Shown here: positions 1 through 8,564 of the stretch, one piece after another
Numbering within the stretch: the stretch's first letter is position 1
Layout of the letters: every line of letters starts with the position of its first letter
Origin: Gemmatirosa kalamazoonensis
GTDB taxonomy: Bacteria; Gemmatimonadota; Gemmatimonadetes; Gemmatimonadales; Gemmatimonadaceae
Assembly: GCF_000522985.1 (NCBI RefSeq)
Contig: NZ_CP007128.1
Location: forward strand, 4,076,220 to 4,140,219
Direction of reading: 5' to 3'
DNA: 64,000 bases
Position numbers and translations under genes: made by a program
The notes under the pieces: generated by a model
Databases searched by the model: none
Seen by the model: only the letters and a program-made list of their open reading frames with translations
Told to the model about the DNA's origin: nothing

Positions 1-96
1 CGATGGGAGCGGACGGCCGGCCCGTGGGATGGCGCCGTCGCGCGATGTGGCGAGAACGTGACTTTCCGCTGCGTGGCGGGAGGATACGGCACAGGT

Positions 97-127
97 CGGC
101 CGCCCTACGTTATCACGCGGGCGGCCG
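97..127 (-). terminator. hairpin downstream of ftsK
   Basis: A perfect 9-bp stem (CGGCCGCCC at 97-105 with GGGCGGCCG at 119-127) closes a 13-base loop about 57 bases past the ftsK stop. There is no clear U tract, so it may be a terminator or only an mRNA 3' stabiliser. I see nothing else supportable in bases 1-184. Confidence 0.4.
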
Positions 128-184
128 CCGTCAACTCGTGCGGGTGGCGCGACGTACGGGCACTCCCACGCCGGGAATCCCACG

Positions 185-2659
185 TCACGCCTTGGGGCCG
201 AACTTCATCTCCAGCTCGTCGAGGCCCATGAGGACCTCGCGCGGCTTCGAGCCGTTCTTGCCGCCTAACACACCGGCCGCCTCGAGCTGGTCGATGATGC
301 GCGCGGCGCGGCCGTAGCCGACCTCGAACCTGCGCTGCAGCAGCGACGTCGACGCCTCGCGCTGGTGCACGAACAGCTCCGCGGCCTCGCGGAACAGCGC
401 GTCGCGCTTCTCGTCGCTCTCGTCGTCGAAGTCGTCGCCGTCCTTCCCGTTCAGCAGCGCCTCGCGCTTCTTCACCGTCTCGAGGATGTCCTCCTCCTCG
501 AGCACCGCGTCGACCGCCGCGGCGAGGTCGCGCGCCTCGGCCGACGTGCCGGCCTTCTGGTCGCGGTACCAGTGCATGAGCGCCTCCGTGTCCTCGCTGG
601 AGAGGAACGCGCCCTGGAGACGGGCCGGCTCGCTCTTGCCGGGCGGGATGAACAGCATGTCGCCGTTGCCGAGCAGCGACTCGGCGCCGACGCCGTCGAG
701 GATCGTCTTCGAGTCGACGCCCGACGCGACGCGGAACGCGATGCGGCTCGGGAAGTTCGCCTTGATGAGGCCCGTGATGACGTTCACGCTCGGGCGCTGC
801 GTGGCGATGATGAGGTGGATGCCGATGGCGCGCGCCTTCTGCGCGAGCCGCGCGATCGGCGTCTCCACCTCGCCCTGCACCGTCATCATCAGGTCCGCCA
901 TCTCGTCGATGACGACGACGATGTACGGCAGCTCGCCCTTCGTGTACGTGCGGTCCTCGAACGCGACGTCGGGGTTCTTCGGCTTGAGCAGCGGGACCTT
1001 GTCGCGCACGCGGTGGTTGAAGTCCTGCACGTTGCGGCAGCCGTTCGCCGCGAGCAGGGCGTAGCGCTCCTCCATCTCGATGAGCGCCCACTTCAGCAGC
1101 GCCGCCGCGTCCTTGCTGTCGGTGATGACCTTGTGCCGCATGTGCGGCAGGTCGTTGTACACCGACAGCTCGACCATCTTCGGGTCGACCATCAGGAAGC
1201 GCAGCGTGCGCGGCGTGTGCCGGTAGATGAGACTCGTGATGATCGTGTTCACGCACACCGATTTACCGGCGCCCGTCGCGCCGGCGATCAGCAGGTGCGG
1301 CATCTTCGCGAGGTCGGCGATGACCGGCTTGCCCTCGAGATCCTTGCCGAGCGCGATCGGCAGCGCCGCCTTCGCGTGCTCGAACTCGTTGCTGTCGACG
1401 ATCTCGCGGAACGCCACCATCTCGCGCGACGCGTTGGGCACCTCGATGCCGACGGCGCCCTTCCCCGGGATCGGCGCGACGATGCGGATGCTCGGCGCGC
1501 GCATGGCGAGCGCGAGGTCGTCGGCGAGCGACGCGATCTGGCGCACCTTCACGCCGGGCGCCGGCTCGATCTCGAACTGCGTCACGGTCGGCCCCACGGT
1601 GCGGCCGACGAGCTGTCCCTCGATCTTGAACGTGCGCAGCGCCTCCATGAGCTTCACGCCGGCGGCGTCGAGCTCGCGGCGATTCACCTCGGGGTTCTTC
1701 GGCGGCGGCGCGCTGAGAAGCTGCTTCGGCGGCCGCTCGAGCATCGTCCCTTCCGGCGGATGCTCGGTCGCGGTGATCTCGGCCTGCACGCGATCGGCGG
1801 CGCCGAGCGACTCGTCGCCCTTCGCGCGCTTCTTCTTGCGGTCGCCCTTCGCGTCCGCGTCGAGCGCAGGGTGCGCCGCCGGCGCGGCCGCCGCGACGGC
1901 CTCCATGGCGAGCACCGGGTCCACCGCCGGCATCTCCTCCGGCGACGGCTCCAGCACGACGGCGAGATCCTCCGACGCGTCCTTCCGGCGACGGCGCTTC
2001 TTCCCGTTAGGCAGCGCCGCGGCGTCGGCGCCGTCGACGAGCGACGGGCCGAGCACCTCCTCGTACGTGAGCGGCGGCGGCGGCGGGCCGGCGATGAGCG
2101 CGCGTAGCGGGCTCCAGGCGAGCGTCGTCACCGTGAGCACGCTGAGCGCGAGCAGCACGACGAGCCACGCGCCGACGGCGCCGAACAGCTCCGTCGCGTA
2201 GAACGCCACGAACCCGCCCCACAGCCCGGCGGCGAGGCTCTCCTCGCGGCCCACGTGCGTGGCGAGCGCGGTGACGATCGGCGCGAGCAGCACCATGCCG
2301 CCGAGGAACAGCAGCCAGTCGCGGTCGGAGCGCTTGTCGAGACGCCCGAACAGCCGCAGCGCGTGCACGGCCGGGGCGATCGGCACGAACAGCGAGCCCG
2401 CCCAGCCGAAGCCGGCGAGCAGCGGGCCGCCGACGACGTCGCCGAACGACCCGAACGCGCCGTGCGCGATCGACGGCGGGAGCAGTCGTGCGACGACGGC
2501 CCCTGCCAGGAAGCAGGCGGCGATCAGGAGGGAAACCGCGGAGAGCTCGCGCTTGAGCGCCGTCTCGCGGGGCAGTTCGGGAGGGAGGGTGCCGCGGGTG
2601 GGAGGAGGGGCGTCGTGACGCCCCCCCGGCGGGACTCCCGGGAGGGCGGGTGCGCCCAT
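185..2659 (-). CDS. ftsK: DNA translocase FtsK/SpoIIIE
   Basis: Membrane-anchored, ATP-driven DNA pump that clears chromosome ends through the division septum. The 824-residue protein has four hydrophobic segments at about residues 40-60, 78-101, 115-136 and 158-182, then a charged linker (about 190-320). The motor follows, with Walker A GATGAGKS near 460 and Walker B VVVIDEMADL near 583. The last 70 residues (LLQRRFEVGYGRAARIIDQL) match the winged-helix gamma domain that reads KOPS sequences. Length is normal for four-TM FtsK proteins. The start is an ATG 3 bases after the comB-like stop, so it is the distal gene of the operon that begins at 8336. Identification is firm; the exact start is less certain because the first 35 residues are Pro/Gly-rich and poorly constrained. 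Confidence 0.95.
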   Translation of the reverse strand: MGAPALPGVPPGGRHDAPPPTRGTLPPELPRETALKRELSAVSLLIAACFLAGAVVARLLPPSIAHGAFGSFGDVVGGPLLAGFGWAGSLFVPIAPAVHALRLFGRLDKRSDRDWLLFLGGMVLLAPIVTALATHVGREESLAAGLWGGFVAFYATELFGAVGAWLVVLLALSVLTVTTLAWSPLRALIAGPPPPPLTYEEVLGPSLVDGADAAALPNGKKRRRRKDASEDLAVVLEPSPEEMPAVDPVLAMEAVAAAAPAAHPALDADAKGDRKKKRAKGDESLGAADRVQAEITATEHPPEGTMLERPPKQLLSAPPPKNPEVNRRELDAAGVKLMEALRTFKIEGQLVGRTVGPTVTQFEIEPAPGVKVRQIASLADDLALAMRAPSIRIVAPIPGKGAVGIEVPNASREMVAFREIVDSNEFEHAKAALPIALGKDLEGKPVIADLAKMPHLLIAGATGAGKSVCVNTIITSLIYRHTPRTLRFLMVDPKMVELSVYNDLPHMRHKVITDSKDAAALLKWALIEMEERYALLAANGCRNVQDFNHRVRDKVPLLKPKNPDVAFEDRTYTKGELPYIVVVIDEMADLMMTVQGEVETPIARLAQKARAIGIHLIIATQRPSVNVITGLIKANFPSRIAFRVASGVDSKTILDGVGAESLLGNGDMLFIPPGKSEPARLQGAFLSSEDTEALMHWYRDQKAGTSAEARDLAAAVDAVLEEEDILETVKKREALLNGKDGDDFDDESDEKRDALFREAAELFVHQREASTSLLQRRFEVGYGRAARIIDQLEAAGVLGGKNGSKPREVLMGLDELEMKFGPKA

Positions 2660-2662
2660 GAG

Positions 2663-3409
2663 CTAACGCTCCCAGTCGGGTCCGAGCTTCACAATCTGAC
2701 GGTCCACGTAGACCGGCACAACGGGGTGCGCGTCGATCGCGGCACAGAGCGGGAGGTCGCCGCCGAAGCCGGCCGCCACGAGCGCGCGGCCGTGCTCCGA
2801 CTCGGCGAGCATGTCCTCCACCCGGTCGCCGTGGTGCCGGTCGAGCAGCGCGCACACCTGCGCCGCGTCGTTCAGCAGCACCCCGGCCAGCCGGCGCATC
2901 ACGCCGCGGACGTAGCGCCCCGCGCAGGCCGCGTCCTCGCGCGAGAAGTACCGCTCCCGCCCGGCGCAGACGATCGTGATGTCCACGCCGCCCCGCGCCG
3001 CAGAGCGCAGGTATGCGAGCACCGGCGACACATTGACGTACGAGGCCACCACGATGTCACGCGCCCCCTGCGCGGCGACGAGCGCGGGGGTGCCGTTCGT
3101 CGTCGACATCAGGATCGTCCGCCCCTCCACCGCGTCGGCGGTGAACTCGCGCGGCGAGTTGCCGAGGTCGAAGCCCGGCACGGGGAGCATCCGCCGCTCC
3201 CCGGCGAGCCGCACGTCGCGCCGCTCGAAGCTCTTCGAGCGGCGGATGACCTCCTCGGCGCTCTCCAGCGGAACGACCGAGCGGGCGCCGTGGTCGAGGG
3301 CGGTGGCGATCGACGTCGAGGCGCGGAGCACGTCGATGACGGCAACGACCCGACCGGCGACGTCGGCCGGGGTGACCGATGCCGCCCCGAACACGACGTC
3401 GAGGCGCAC
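2663..3409 (-). CDS. 2-phosphosulfolactate phosphatase family (ComB-like)
   Basis: The 248-residue protein matches the ComB family, which in archaeal coenzyme M synthesis removes phosphate from 2-phosphosulfolactate. Family features visible are the N-terminal VIDVLRASTSIATAL, the central STTNGTPAL and VCAGRERYFSREDAACAG. Bacterial members are common outside coenzyme M pathways and their substrate is usually unknown, so the name is a family call only. No comA, comC or other coenzyme M gene is in this window. The GTG start is directly adjacent to the accC stop, with no spacer, so translation is probably coupled. It sits between fatty-acid and division genes, which does not point to a substrate. 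Confidence 0.85.
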   Translation of the reverse strand: MRLDVVFGAASVTPADVAGRVVAVIDVLRASTSIATALDHGARSVVPLESAEEVIRRSKSFERRDVRLAGERRMLPVPGFDLGNSPREFTADAVEGRTILMSTTNGTPALVAAQGARDIVVASYVNVSPVLAYLRSAARGGVDITIVCAGRERYFSREDAACAGRYVRGVMRRLAGVLLNDAAQVCALLDRHHGDRVEDMLAESEHGRALVAAGFGGDLPLCAAIDAHPVVPVYVDRQIVKLGPDWER

Positions 3410-4804
3410 CTAGCTCGGCTCCCGCGCCGACGGCGCGGCGTCCCCGCGCTGCAGCTCGGACCGGATGCGATCGAACTCGCGCTCGAGCCACTTCGTGTCG
3501 ACGTCGCCGGCCTGGAACTGCGGGTGCTGCATCACGCGCGCGAGGAACGGCGACGTCGTGGTGACGCCCTCGATGATGAGGCTCTCGAGCGCGATCTGCA
3601 TGCGCTTGAGCGCCTCCTCGCGGTCGCGTCCCTGGACGATGAGCTTCGCGATGAGCGAGTCGTAGAACGGCGGCACCGTGTAGCCGGCGTACACGTGCGT
3701 GTCGAGCCTGACGCCCGGGCCGCCCGGCGGATGGAACACGTCGATGCGCCCCGGCGACGGCTGGAAGTTGCGCACCGGATCCTCGGCGTTCACGCGGCAC
3801 TCGATCACGTGGCCGCGCAGCGGCGGCATGCCGTCGACCGACAGCGGCTGTCCCGCCGCGACGCGGATCTGCTCCTTCACGAGATCGACGCCGGTCAGCA
3901 TCTCCGTCACCGGATGCTCGACCTGGATGCGCGTGTTCATCTCCATGAAGTAGAACGACCCGTCGGCGTTCAGCAGCATCTCGATCGTGCCCGCGCCGAC
4001 GTAGTCGATCGCCTTCGCGCCGCGCACCGCCGCCTCGCCCATGCGCGCGCGCAGATCCGGCGTCATCACCGGGCACGGCGCTTCCTCGACGAGCTTCTGG
4101 TGGCGACGCTGCACCGAGCAGTCGCGCTCCCCGAGGTGGATCACGTTGCCGAACGTGTCGCCGAGTACCTGGAACTCGACGTGCCGCGGACGCGTGAGGT
4201 ACTTCTCGACGTACACGTCGCCGTTGCCGAACGCGGAGAGCGCCTCGGAGCGCGCGAGCTGGAACGACCGCGCGAAGTCGTCGGGCTCCGTCGCGACGCG
4301 CATGCCCTTCCCGCCGCCGCCCGCCGCCGCCTTGATGATGACCGGGAAACCGATCTCCTGCGCGAAGCCTAACGCTTCCTCGGCCTCCTCCACGGGACCC
4401 GGCGTGCCGGGAACGACCGGGACGCCCACCGCGGCCATCGCCTTGCGCGCGGCGGCCTTGTCGCCCATGACGCGGATCTGCTCCGCCGTCGGACCGATGA
4501 ACGCGATGCCGGACGCGGCGCACGTCTCCGCGAACTCCGCGTTCTCCGCGAGGAAGCCGTAGCCGGGATGGATCGCGTCGGCGCCGGTGATCTCCGCCGC
4601 GGCGATGATGCGCGGGATGTTGAGATACGACTCGCGCGACGGGGGCGGTCCGATGCAGACGTCGTCGTCGGCGAAGCGCACGTGCAGCGACTCGCGGTCC
4701 GCCTCCGAGTAGACGGCGACGGTCTGGACGCCGAGCTCGCGGCAGGCGCGGATGACGCGCAGTGCGATCTCGCCGCGGTTGGCGATCAGGACTTTCTTGA
4801 ACAT
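3410..4804 (-). CDS. accC: acetyl-CoA carboxylase, biotin carboxylase subunit
   Basis: ATP-dependent carboxylation of biotin on AccB, the first half-reaction of malonyl-CoA formation. The 464 residues start with [18 protein letters not shown] (biotin carboxylase N domain). The ATP-grasp glycine-rich loop [12 protein letters not shown] lies near 159-170 and the catalytic [14 protein letters not shown] near 286-299. Length is close to the E. coli enzyme (449), so it is a stand-alone subunit rather than a multidomain pyruvate or propionyl carboxylase. I chose the ATG at 4804, which overlaps the accB TGA by one base (TGATG). A GTG one codon earlier gives a 4-base overlap and is equally possible. 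It is paired with accB; the carboxyltransferase genes accA and accD are not in the window. Confidence 0.96.
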   Translation of the reverse strand: MFKKVLIANRGEIALRVIRACRELGVQTVAVYSEADRESLHVRFADDDVCIGPPPSRESYLNIPRIIAAAEITGADAIHPGYGFLAENAEFAETCAASGIAFIGPTAEQIRVMGDKAAARKAMAAVGVPVVPGTPGPVEEAEEALGFAQEIGFPVIIKAAAGGGGKGMRVATEPDDFARSFQLARSEALSAFGNGDVYVEKYLTRPRHVEFQVLGDTFGNVIHLGERDCSVQRRHQKLVEEAPCPVMTPDLRARMGEAAVRGAKAIDYVGAGTIEMLLNADGSFYFMEMNTRIQVEHPVTEMLTGVDLVKEQIRVAAGQPLSVDGMPPLRGHVIECRVNAEDPVRNFQPSPGRIDVFHPPGGPGVRLDTHVYAGYTVPPFYDSLIAKLIVQGRDREEALKRMQIALESLIIEGVTTTSPFLARVMQHPQFQAGDVDTKWLEREFDRIRSELQRGDAAPSAREPS

Positions 4805-5319
4805 CACCCGTTCGGGTCGATGCGGAACAGCACCTGCCCGTATTCGACCGGGTGCGCGTTGTCGGCCACGATCTCCTTCACGACGCCGTCGTACTCGCTC
4901 TCGATCTCGTTCATGATCTTCATCGCCTCGATGATGCAGACGATCTGCCCCTTCGAGACGCGCTGCCCGACGCTCGCGTAGGACGGCGAGTTCGGATCGG
5001 GCGCCGAGTAGAACGTGCCGACCATCGGCGACTTGATCTCGAGGAGCTTCGAGGCCGGCGCCTCGCCGCGCGCGCCGGCGCTCTCCGCGATCGCGCTCAT
5101 CCCATCGGCCGGCGTCGGCATCGACGGCGCGACCGGCGCGGGGAGCATGGCCGGCATCGCCGGCATCGCCACCGGCGCGGCGACCTGCATCGTGCCGCGC
5201 TGCTGCGGCGTCTTCGAGATGCGGAGCTTCATCCCCTTGTCCGAGGAGATCTCGATCGAATCGACGGACGACCCGTCGAGCATCTCGATGAGCTTCTTGA
5301 CGTAGCGCAGATCGATCAT
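4804..5319 (-). CDS. accB: acetyl-CoA carboxylase biotin carboxyl carrier protein
   Basis: Carries biotin between the carboxylase and carboxyltransferase. The 171 residues begin [20 protein letters not shown], the usual BCCP N-terminus. A Pro/Ala/Met-rich linker covers about 50-90, and a C-terminal biotinyl domain has the attachment motif EAMKIMNE with the biotinylated Lys near 132. The second residue after that Lys is Met in a KIMN rather than the more frequent KMMN context, which is a tolerated change. The reading frame stays open for 46 codons upstream, but that part is low-complexity and not BCCP-like, so the ATG at 5319 is the better start. The 3' end overlaps accC by one base. Confidence 0.95.
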   Translation of the reverse strand: MIDLRYVKKLIEMLDGSSVDSIEISSDKGMKLRISKTPQQRGTMQVAAPVAMPAMPAMLPAPVAPSMPTPADGMSAIAESAGARGEAPASKLLEIKSPMVGTFYSAPDPNSPSYASVGQRVSKGQIVCIIEAMKIMNEIESEYDGVVKEIVADNAHPVEYGQVLFRIDPNG

Positions 5320-5344
5320 GGGAGCGGAAGAAGGGGCGCGTGGA

Positions 5345-6436
5345 TCACGACAGCTCGATGAGGTCCCGCGGAAAGCGTGTGAGGATCTCCGGTCCGGTGG
5401 GCGCGAGGTGCACGTCGTCCTCGATGCGCACGCCGCCCCATCCGGGGAGGTAGACACCGGGCTCGATCGTCACCACGGCACCCGCGGGCAGCGCCGACTC
5501 CGCGCCACGTGCCAAGCGAGGCGCCTCGTGCACGTCCAGGCCCACACCGTGCCCCAGACTGTGCCCGAACGCCTCGCCCAACCCGCGCTCGTCAATGTAG
5601 TCGCGCGCTAGCGCGTCGGCATCCCGACCGCGCATGCCCGCCCGGACGTGCGTGCAGGCCACCGCGTTGGCCTCGCGCACCACCTCGTAGACCTCGCGCT
5701 GCCGCGCGTCCGCCGCGCCGAGCACCACGGTTCGCGTGATGTCCGAGCAGTAGCCGCCGACGATCGCGCCGAAGTCGATGAGCAGGAAGTCGCCGCGCGC
5801 GAGCAGGCGGTCGGCCGCTCGCGCGTGCGGCAGCGCGGCGCGCGGCCCACTCGCGACGATCGTCTCGAACGGGAAGCCCTCGCTCCCCTCGTCGCGCAGC
5901 GCACGCTCGAGCGCACCGGCGACGGCGAGCTCCGTCATCCCCGGTCGCACCTGCGCGAGCGTCTGCTGCAACGCGCGCTCGGCCACGGCGGCCGCGTCGC
6001 GGATGAGCGACACCTCCTCCGCCGCCTTCCGCTCGCGCAGCCGCTCGAGCACGTCGATCGTCGGCCGCCACGTCCATCGAGCGCCGCCCTCGAGCAGGCG
6101 CTGGAAGTCGCGGTGCAGCAGGTGCCCGCTCTCGAAGCCGGCGACCTGTACGTGCGTGAGCTGGGCGAGCTCGCGCCACAGCCCCGTCCAGAGGCTCTGC
6201 GGCTCGATGACCACGTGCGCGAGCTCGCCCACCTGCTCCGACGCCTGCGTCTGATAACGGAAGTCGGAGACGAACAGCACCTCGCCGCGGCCGGTGACGA
6301 ACAGCAGCGCGCTCGTGCCCGCGAACCCGGTGAGGTACCGGATGTTGGAGAGTCCCGTGACGAGGATGCCGTCGAGGTGCAGCCGCGCGAGATCGTCGAC
6401 GAGCGCAGCGAGCCGTTCGGATCGTCGGTCGGTCAC
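5345..6436 (-). CDS. pepQ: M24 family Xaa-Pro aminopeptidase
   Basis: Cytoplasmic metallopeptidase of the creatinase/prolidase fold that cleaves peptides with proline in second position. The 363 residues have an N-terminal creatinase-like domain (about 1-130) and a pita-bread catalytic domain. The five metal ligands are visible: Asp in [12 protein letters not shown], Asp in [10 protein letters not shown], His in [14 protein letters not shown], Glu in TIEPGVY and Glu in GVRIEDDV. Length fits the short bacterial Xaa-Pro dipeptidase/aminopeptidase group. I chose the GTG at 6436, five bases past the aroQ stop. The frame is open further upstream but overlaps aroQ coding sequence. The choice between dipeptidase and aminopeptidase cannot be made from the sequence. 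Confidence 0.9.
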   Translation of the reverse strand: MTDRRSERLAALVDDLARLHLDGILVTGLSNIRYLTGFAGTSALLFVTGRGEVLFVSDFRYQTQASEQVGELAHVVIEPQSLWTGLWRELAQLTHVQVAGFESGHLLHRDFQRLLEGGARWTWRPTIDVLERLRERKAAEEVSLIRDAAAVAERALQQTLAQVRPGMTELAVAGALERALRDEGSEGFPFETIVASGPRAALPHARAADRLLARGDFLLIDFGAIVGGYCSDITRTVVLGAADARQREVYEVVREANAVACTHVRAGMRGRDADALARDYIDERGLGEAFGHSLGHGVGLDVHEAPRLARGAESALPAGAVVTIEPGVYLPGWGGVRIEDDVHLAPTGPEILTRFPRDLIELS

Positions 6437-6441
6437 GCTGG

Positions 6442-6909
6442 TCAACCCGCTGTAGAAGGAGAACCGCTCTGCGCTCGCGCGCGCAGCGTCGCGACCAGCC
6501 CGCGCAGCGCGAGCTCGTAGCCGTAGGTGCCGAACCCGCACAACACGCCGAGCGCCGCCGACGCGAGCATGGAGCGATGACGGAAGTCCTCGCGCGCGTG
6601 AACGTTCGTCACGTGCACCTCGACGAACGGCACGCCGACGCCGACGAGCGCGTCGCGCAGCGCGATGCTGGTGTGCGTGTACGCGCCCGCGTTGACTACC
6701 GCGCCGTCGGCGGCGCCGGCGAGCGCCTGGATCGCGTCGACCAGCTGGCCCTCGCCGTTGTGCTGCACGCACCGCACCGAGGCGCCCAGCTCCCTGCCCA
6801 CCTCGAGCAGGCGCGCCTCGACGTCGGCGAGCGTCGTATGGCCGTAGAGGTGCGGCTCGCGCCGCCCCAGCAGGTTCAGGTTCGGGCCATTCACGACGAC
6901 GATGTTCAC
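6442..6909 (-). CDS. aroQ: type II 3-dehydroquinate dehydratase
   Basis: Third step of the shikimate pathway: dehydrates 3-dehydroquinate to 3-dehydroshikimate. The 155 residues carry the family signature NIVVVNGPNLNLLGRREP with the catalytic Tyr in HLYGHTT. They also carry VNAGAYTHTSIALRDAL (substrate phosphate/hydroxyl contacts) and VEVHVTNVHAREDFRHRS (catalytic His region). The loop usually written QSNHEG reads QHNGEG here; the Glu is kept and this loop varies among type II enzymes. The GTG start overlaps the TPR-gene stop by 4 bases (GTGA), which fixes the start and implies coupling. It lies in an operon with pepQ and accBC, a frequent combination in bacteria. Confidence 0.95.
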   Translation of the reverse strand: MNIVVVNGPNLNLLGRREPHLYGHTTLADVEARLLEVGRELGASVRCVQHNGEGQLVDAIQALAGAADGAVVNAGAYTHTSIALRDALVGVGVPFVEVHVTNVHAREDFRHRSMLASAALGVLCGFGTYGYELALRGLVATLRARAQSGSPSTAG

Positions 6910-8336
6910 GAGTCCCGAAGCCCCCGCAGCCACGCGTTGAACTCGGCGAGGTCGTGCTCCTCGGACTCGGGCGCCGCGGGCGCCGGCGCGGGAGGCGCCG
7001 GCGGCGCCGGCTCGGCGGCGGGCTCGGGCCGGTCCGCAGCACGAGCCGGAAGCAGCGGCTCCGCGGCCGACGCGTCCGCGCTCAGCGCGCCGGCCCACGC
7101 ACTGGCGGCCCACGCGTCCCGCTCGGCGACGGGCTCGGGACTCGGCTGCGGGGTCGGCTGGGGGATCGGTTCGGGCATCGGCTCCGGCATCGCTTCGGGC
7201 TCGGGTTCGCGCGCTGGCTCCGGCGCGGCCTCCGCCGCGGGTTCCGGGCCGCCACGCTCGGCGAGCCCGCGGAGAAACGCACCGGCGGTCTCCCCGGCCG
7301 GCGTCGACGGGTGCAGCCGGTCACGCAGCTCGCGCGTGCGCCGCGCGAGCCCGGCGTCGTCCGGGCGCTGCGCGACGAGCCGCTCGAAGATCGCGAGCGC
7401 CTCCTCGTCGTGTCCCTGCTCCAGGCACAGCTCGGCCATCGTCTCGGTCGCGAACGCGTCCGACGTCACGAGGTCGTGGGCATCGCCCTCCTCGGGGATC
7501 CACGGATCCGGTGCCGGTGGTGCCGGCGGCCGCTCGGCGACGATCGACGTGTCCGCGGCGGGCGGCTCCTCCAGGTCGACGGTGGGCTCGAGCCGGTCGA
7601 GCGCCTCGTCGTGGGTCGGAACGAGGTCGAGGCCGACGACCGGGTCGAACGCGCCGGCGTCGACGAGCTCCGACGGCGGCCGCTCCGAAGCCTCCTCGCG
7701 CGACTCCTCGCGCACCTCGTCGCGCTCGTCCTCGGCGACCGGCGGCGCCCACTGGAAGTCGTCGTCGAGCAGGTCGATGAACCGGCCATCGGTCGGCTCC
7801 GGCTCACCCGGCGCGTCGGGCGGCACGACGTGCTCCACCGGCGGCTCCGTCGCGAGCGCCTGTGGCGGCTCCCAACCCGCGTCGTCGGTCAGCTCGGCGA
7901 CCTGCCCGACCGGGGCCGGAGTGACGGCGGGCTGGTTGCTCGGGTTCAGCGACTGGAGCAGCTCGGCGATCTGGTCGTTGTAGGGGTCCGTGTCGAGCAC
8001 CCGGCCGTACCACCGCCGCGCCGCGTCCGCGTCGCCGGTGACGTGGGCGATGTCGCCGAGGTGCCGGAGCGCGATGAGGTTCTCGGGATCGAGCTCCACC
8101 GCGCGCTCGAAGACCTGTCGCGCCTCGGCCAGCTCGCCGGCCTCGAACAGCGCCTGGCCGAGCACAACGTGACCGCTCATGTGCGTCGGGAACAACCGCA
8201 GCTGGGTGCGGCAGAGCGCGATCGCGGTGCCGAGATCGCCGGCCTTCCGGTACTCGTTGGCCAGCGGAGCGAAGTACCGCCGGGGATTCTCGTCGAACTT
8301 CGACCGGAGCTCGTCGATCCGAGCGGAAGCGGCCAT
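6906..8336 (-). CDS. TPR-repeat protein with acidic/Pro-rich linkers
   Basis: 476 residues, function not recognised. The N-terminal 125 residues contain at least three TPR helical pairs (for example GHVVLGQALFEAGELAEARQ followed by LIALRHLGDIAHVTGDADAA). A long acidic linker follows, then another TPR-like unit near 290-335 (MAELCLEQGHDEEALAIFE). Next is a Pro/Glu tract with PEP-type dipeptide repeats (about 355-405), and the protein closes with a short amphipathic helix (EFNAWLRGLRDS). No signal peptide is visible, so it is probably cytoplasmic. It is the first gene of the aroQ-pepQ-accBC-ftsK run and is preceded by a good promoter. Its layout resembles the other TPR protein at 12060-13988; TPR units suggest protein-protein contacts only. 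Confidence 0.8.
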   Translation of the reverse strand: MAASARIDELRSKFDENPRRYFAPLANEYRKAGDLGTAIALCRTQLRLFPTHMSGHVVLGQALFEAGELAEARQVFERAVELDPENLIALRHLGDIAHVTGDADAARRWYGRVLDTDPYNDQIAELLQSLNPSNQPAVTPAPVGQVAELTDDAGWEPPQALATEPPVEHVVPPDAPGEPEPTDGRFIDLLDDDFQWAPPVAEDERDEVREESREEASERPPSELVDAGAFDPVVGLDLVPTHDEALDRLEPTVDLEEPPAADTSIVAERPPAPPAPDPWIPEEGDAHDLVTSDAFATETMAELCLEQGHDEEALAIFERLVAQRPDDAGLARRTRELRDRLHPSTPAGETAGAFLRGLAERGGPEPAAEAAPEPAREPEPEAMPEPMPEPIPQPTPQPSPEPVAERDAWAASAWAGALSADASAAEPLLPARAADRPEPAAEPAPPAPPAPAPAAPESEEHDLAEFNAWLRGLRDS

Positions 8337-8398
8337 TCAGGTCCCTCGGCGGGCGGACGGCAGAGTCAGGCGCAGACTCCGACGGGGTGGAAGCCGGG

Positions 8399-8428
8399 AT
8401 AATACTCGGGCCGCCGCGGACAGGTCAA
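8399..8428 (-). promoter_or_regulatory. sigma70-like promoter for the TPR-aroQ-accBC-ftsK operon
   Basis: On the minus strand, TTGACC (8428-8423) and TATTAT (8404-8399) are separated by 18 bases, close to the consensus -35 and -10. The predicted transcript would start near 8392, about 55 bases before the ATG at 8336. This is the clearest housekeeping promoter in the window. On the plus strand of the same 228-base gap, a weaker TTGATT (8460-8465) with TAGGTT (8484-8489) could serve the ppiD-like gene. Confidence 0.55.
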
Positions 8429-8564
8429 CCGCGCCACCGCGCAGAAGTCGGTTGCTCCCTTGATTTTAGCTGCGTTTCCGGGCTAGGTTTTTTGGCTACG
8501 CGCTCCCGCGCGTCCCTCGTTCGTCCCCCCTCGCTTCACCGCCTCACGCCAGGAGTTACGCGCC

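Noticed and set aside
2255-4372. Plus-strand open frame of about 705 codons opposite ftsK, comB-like gene and accC
   Set aside because: Antisense shadow of confirmed genes; no ribosome site and no family signature.
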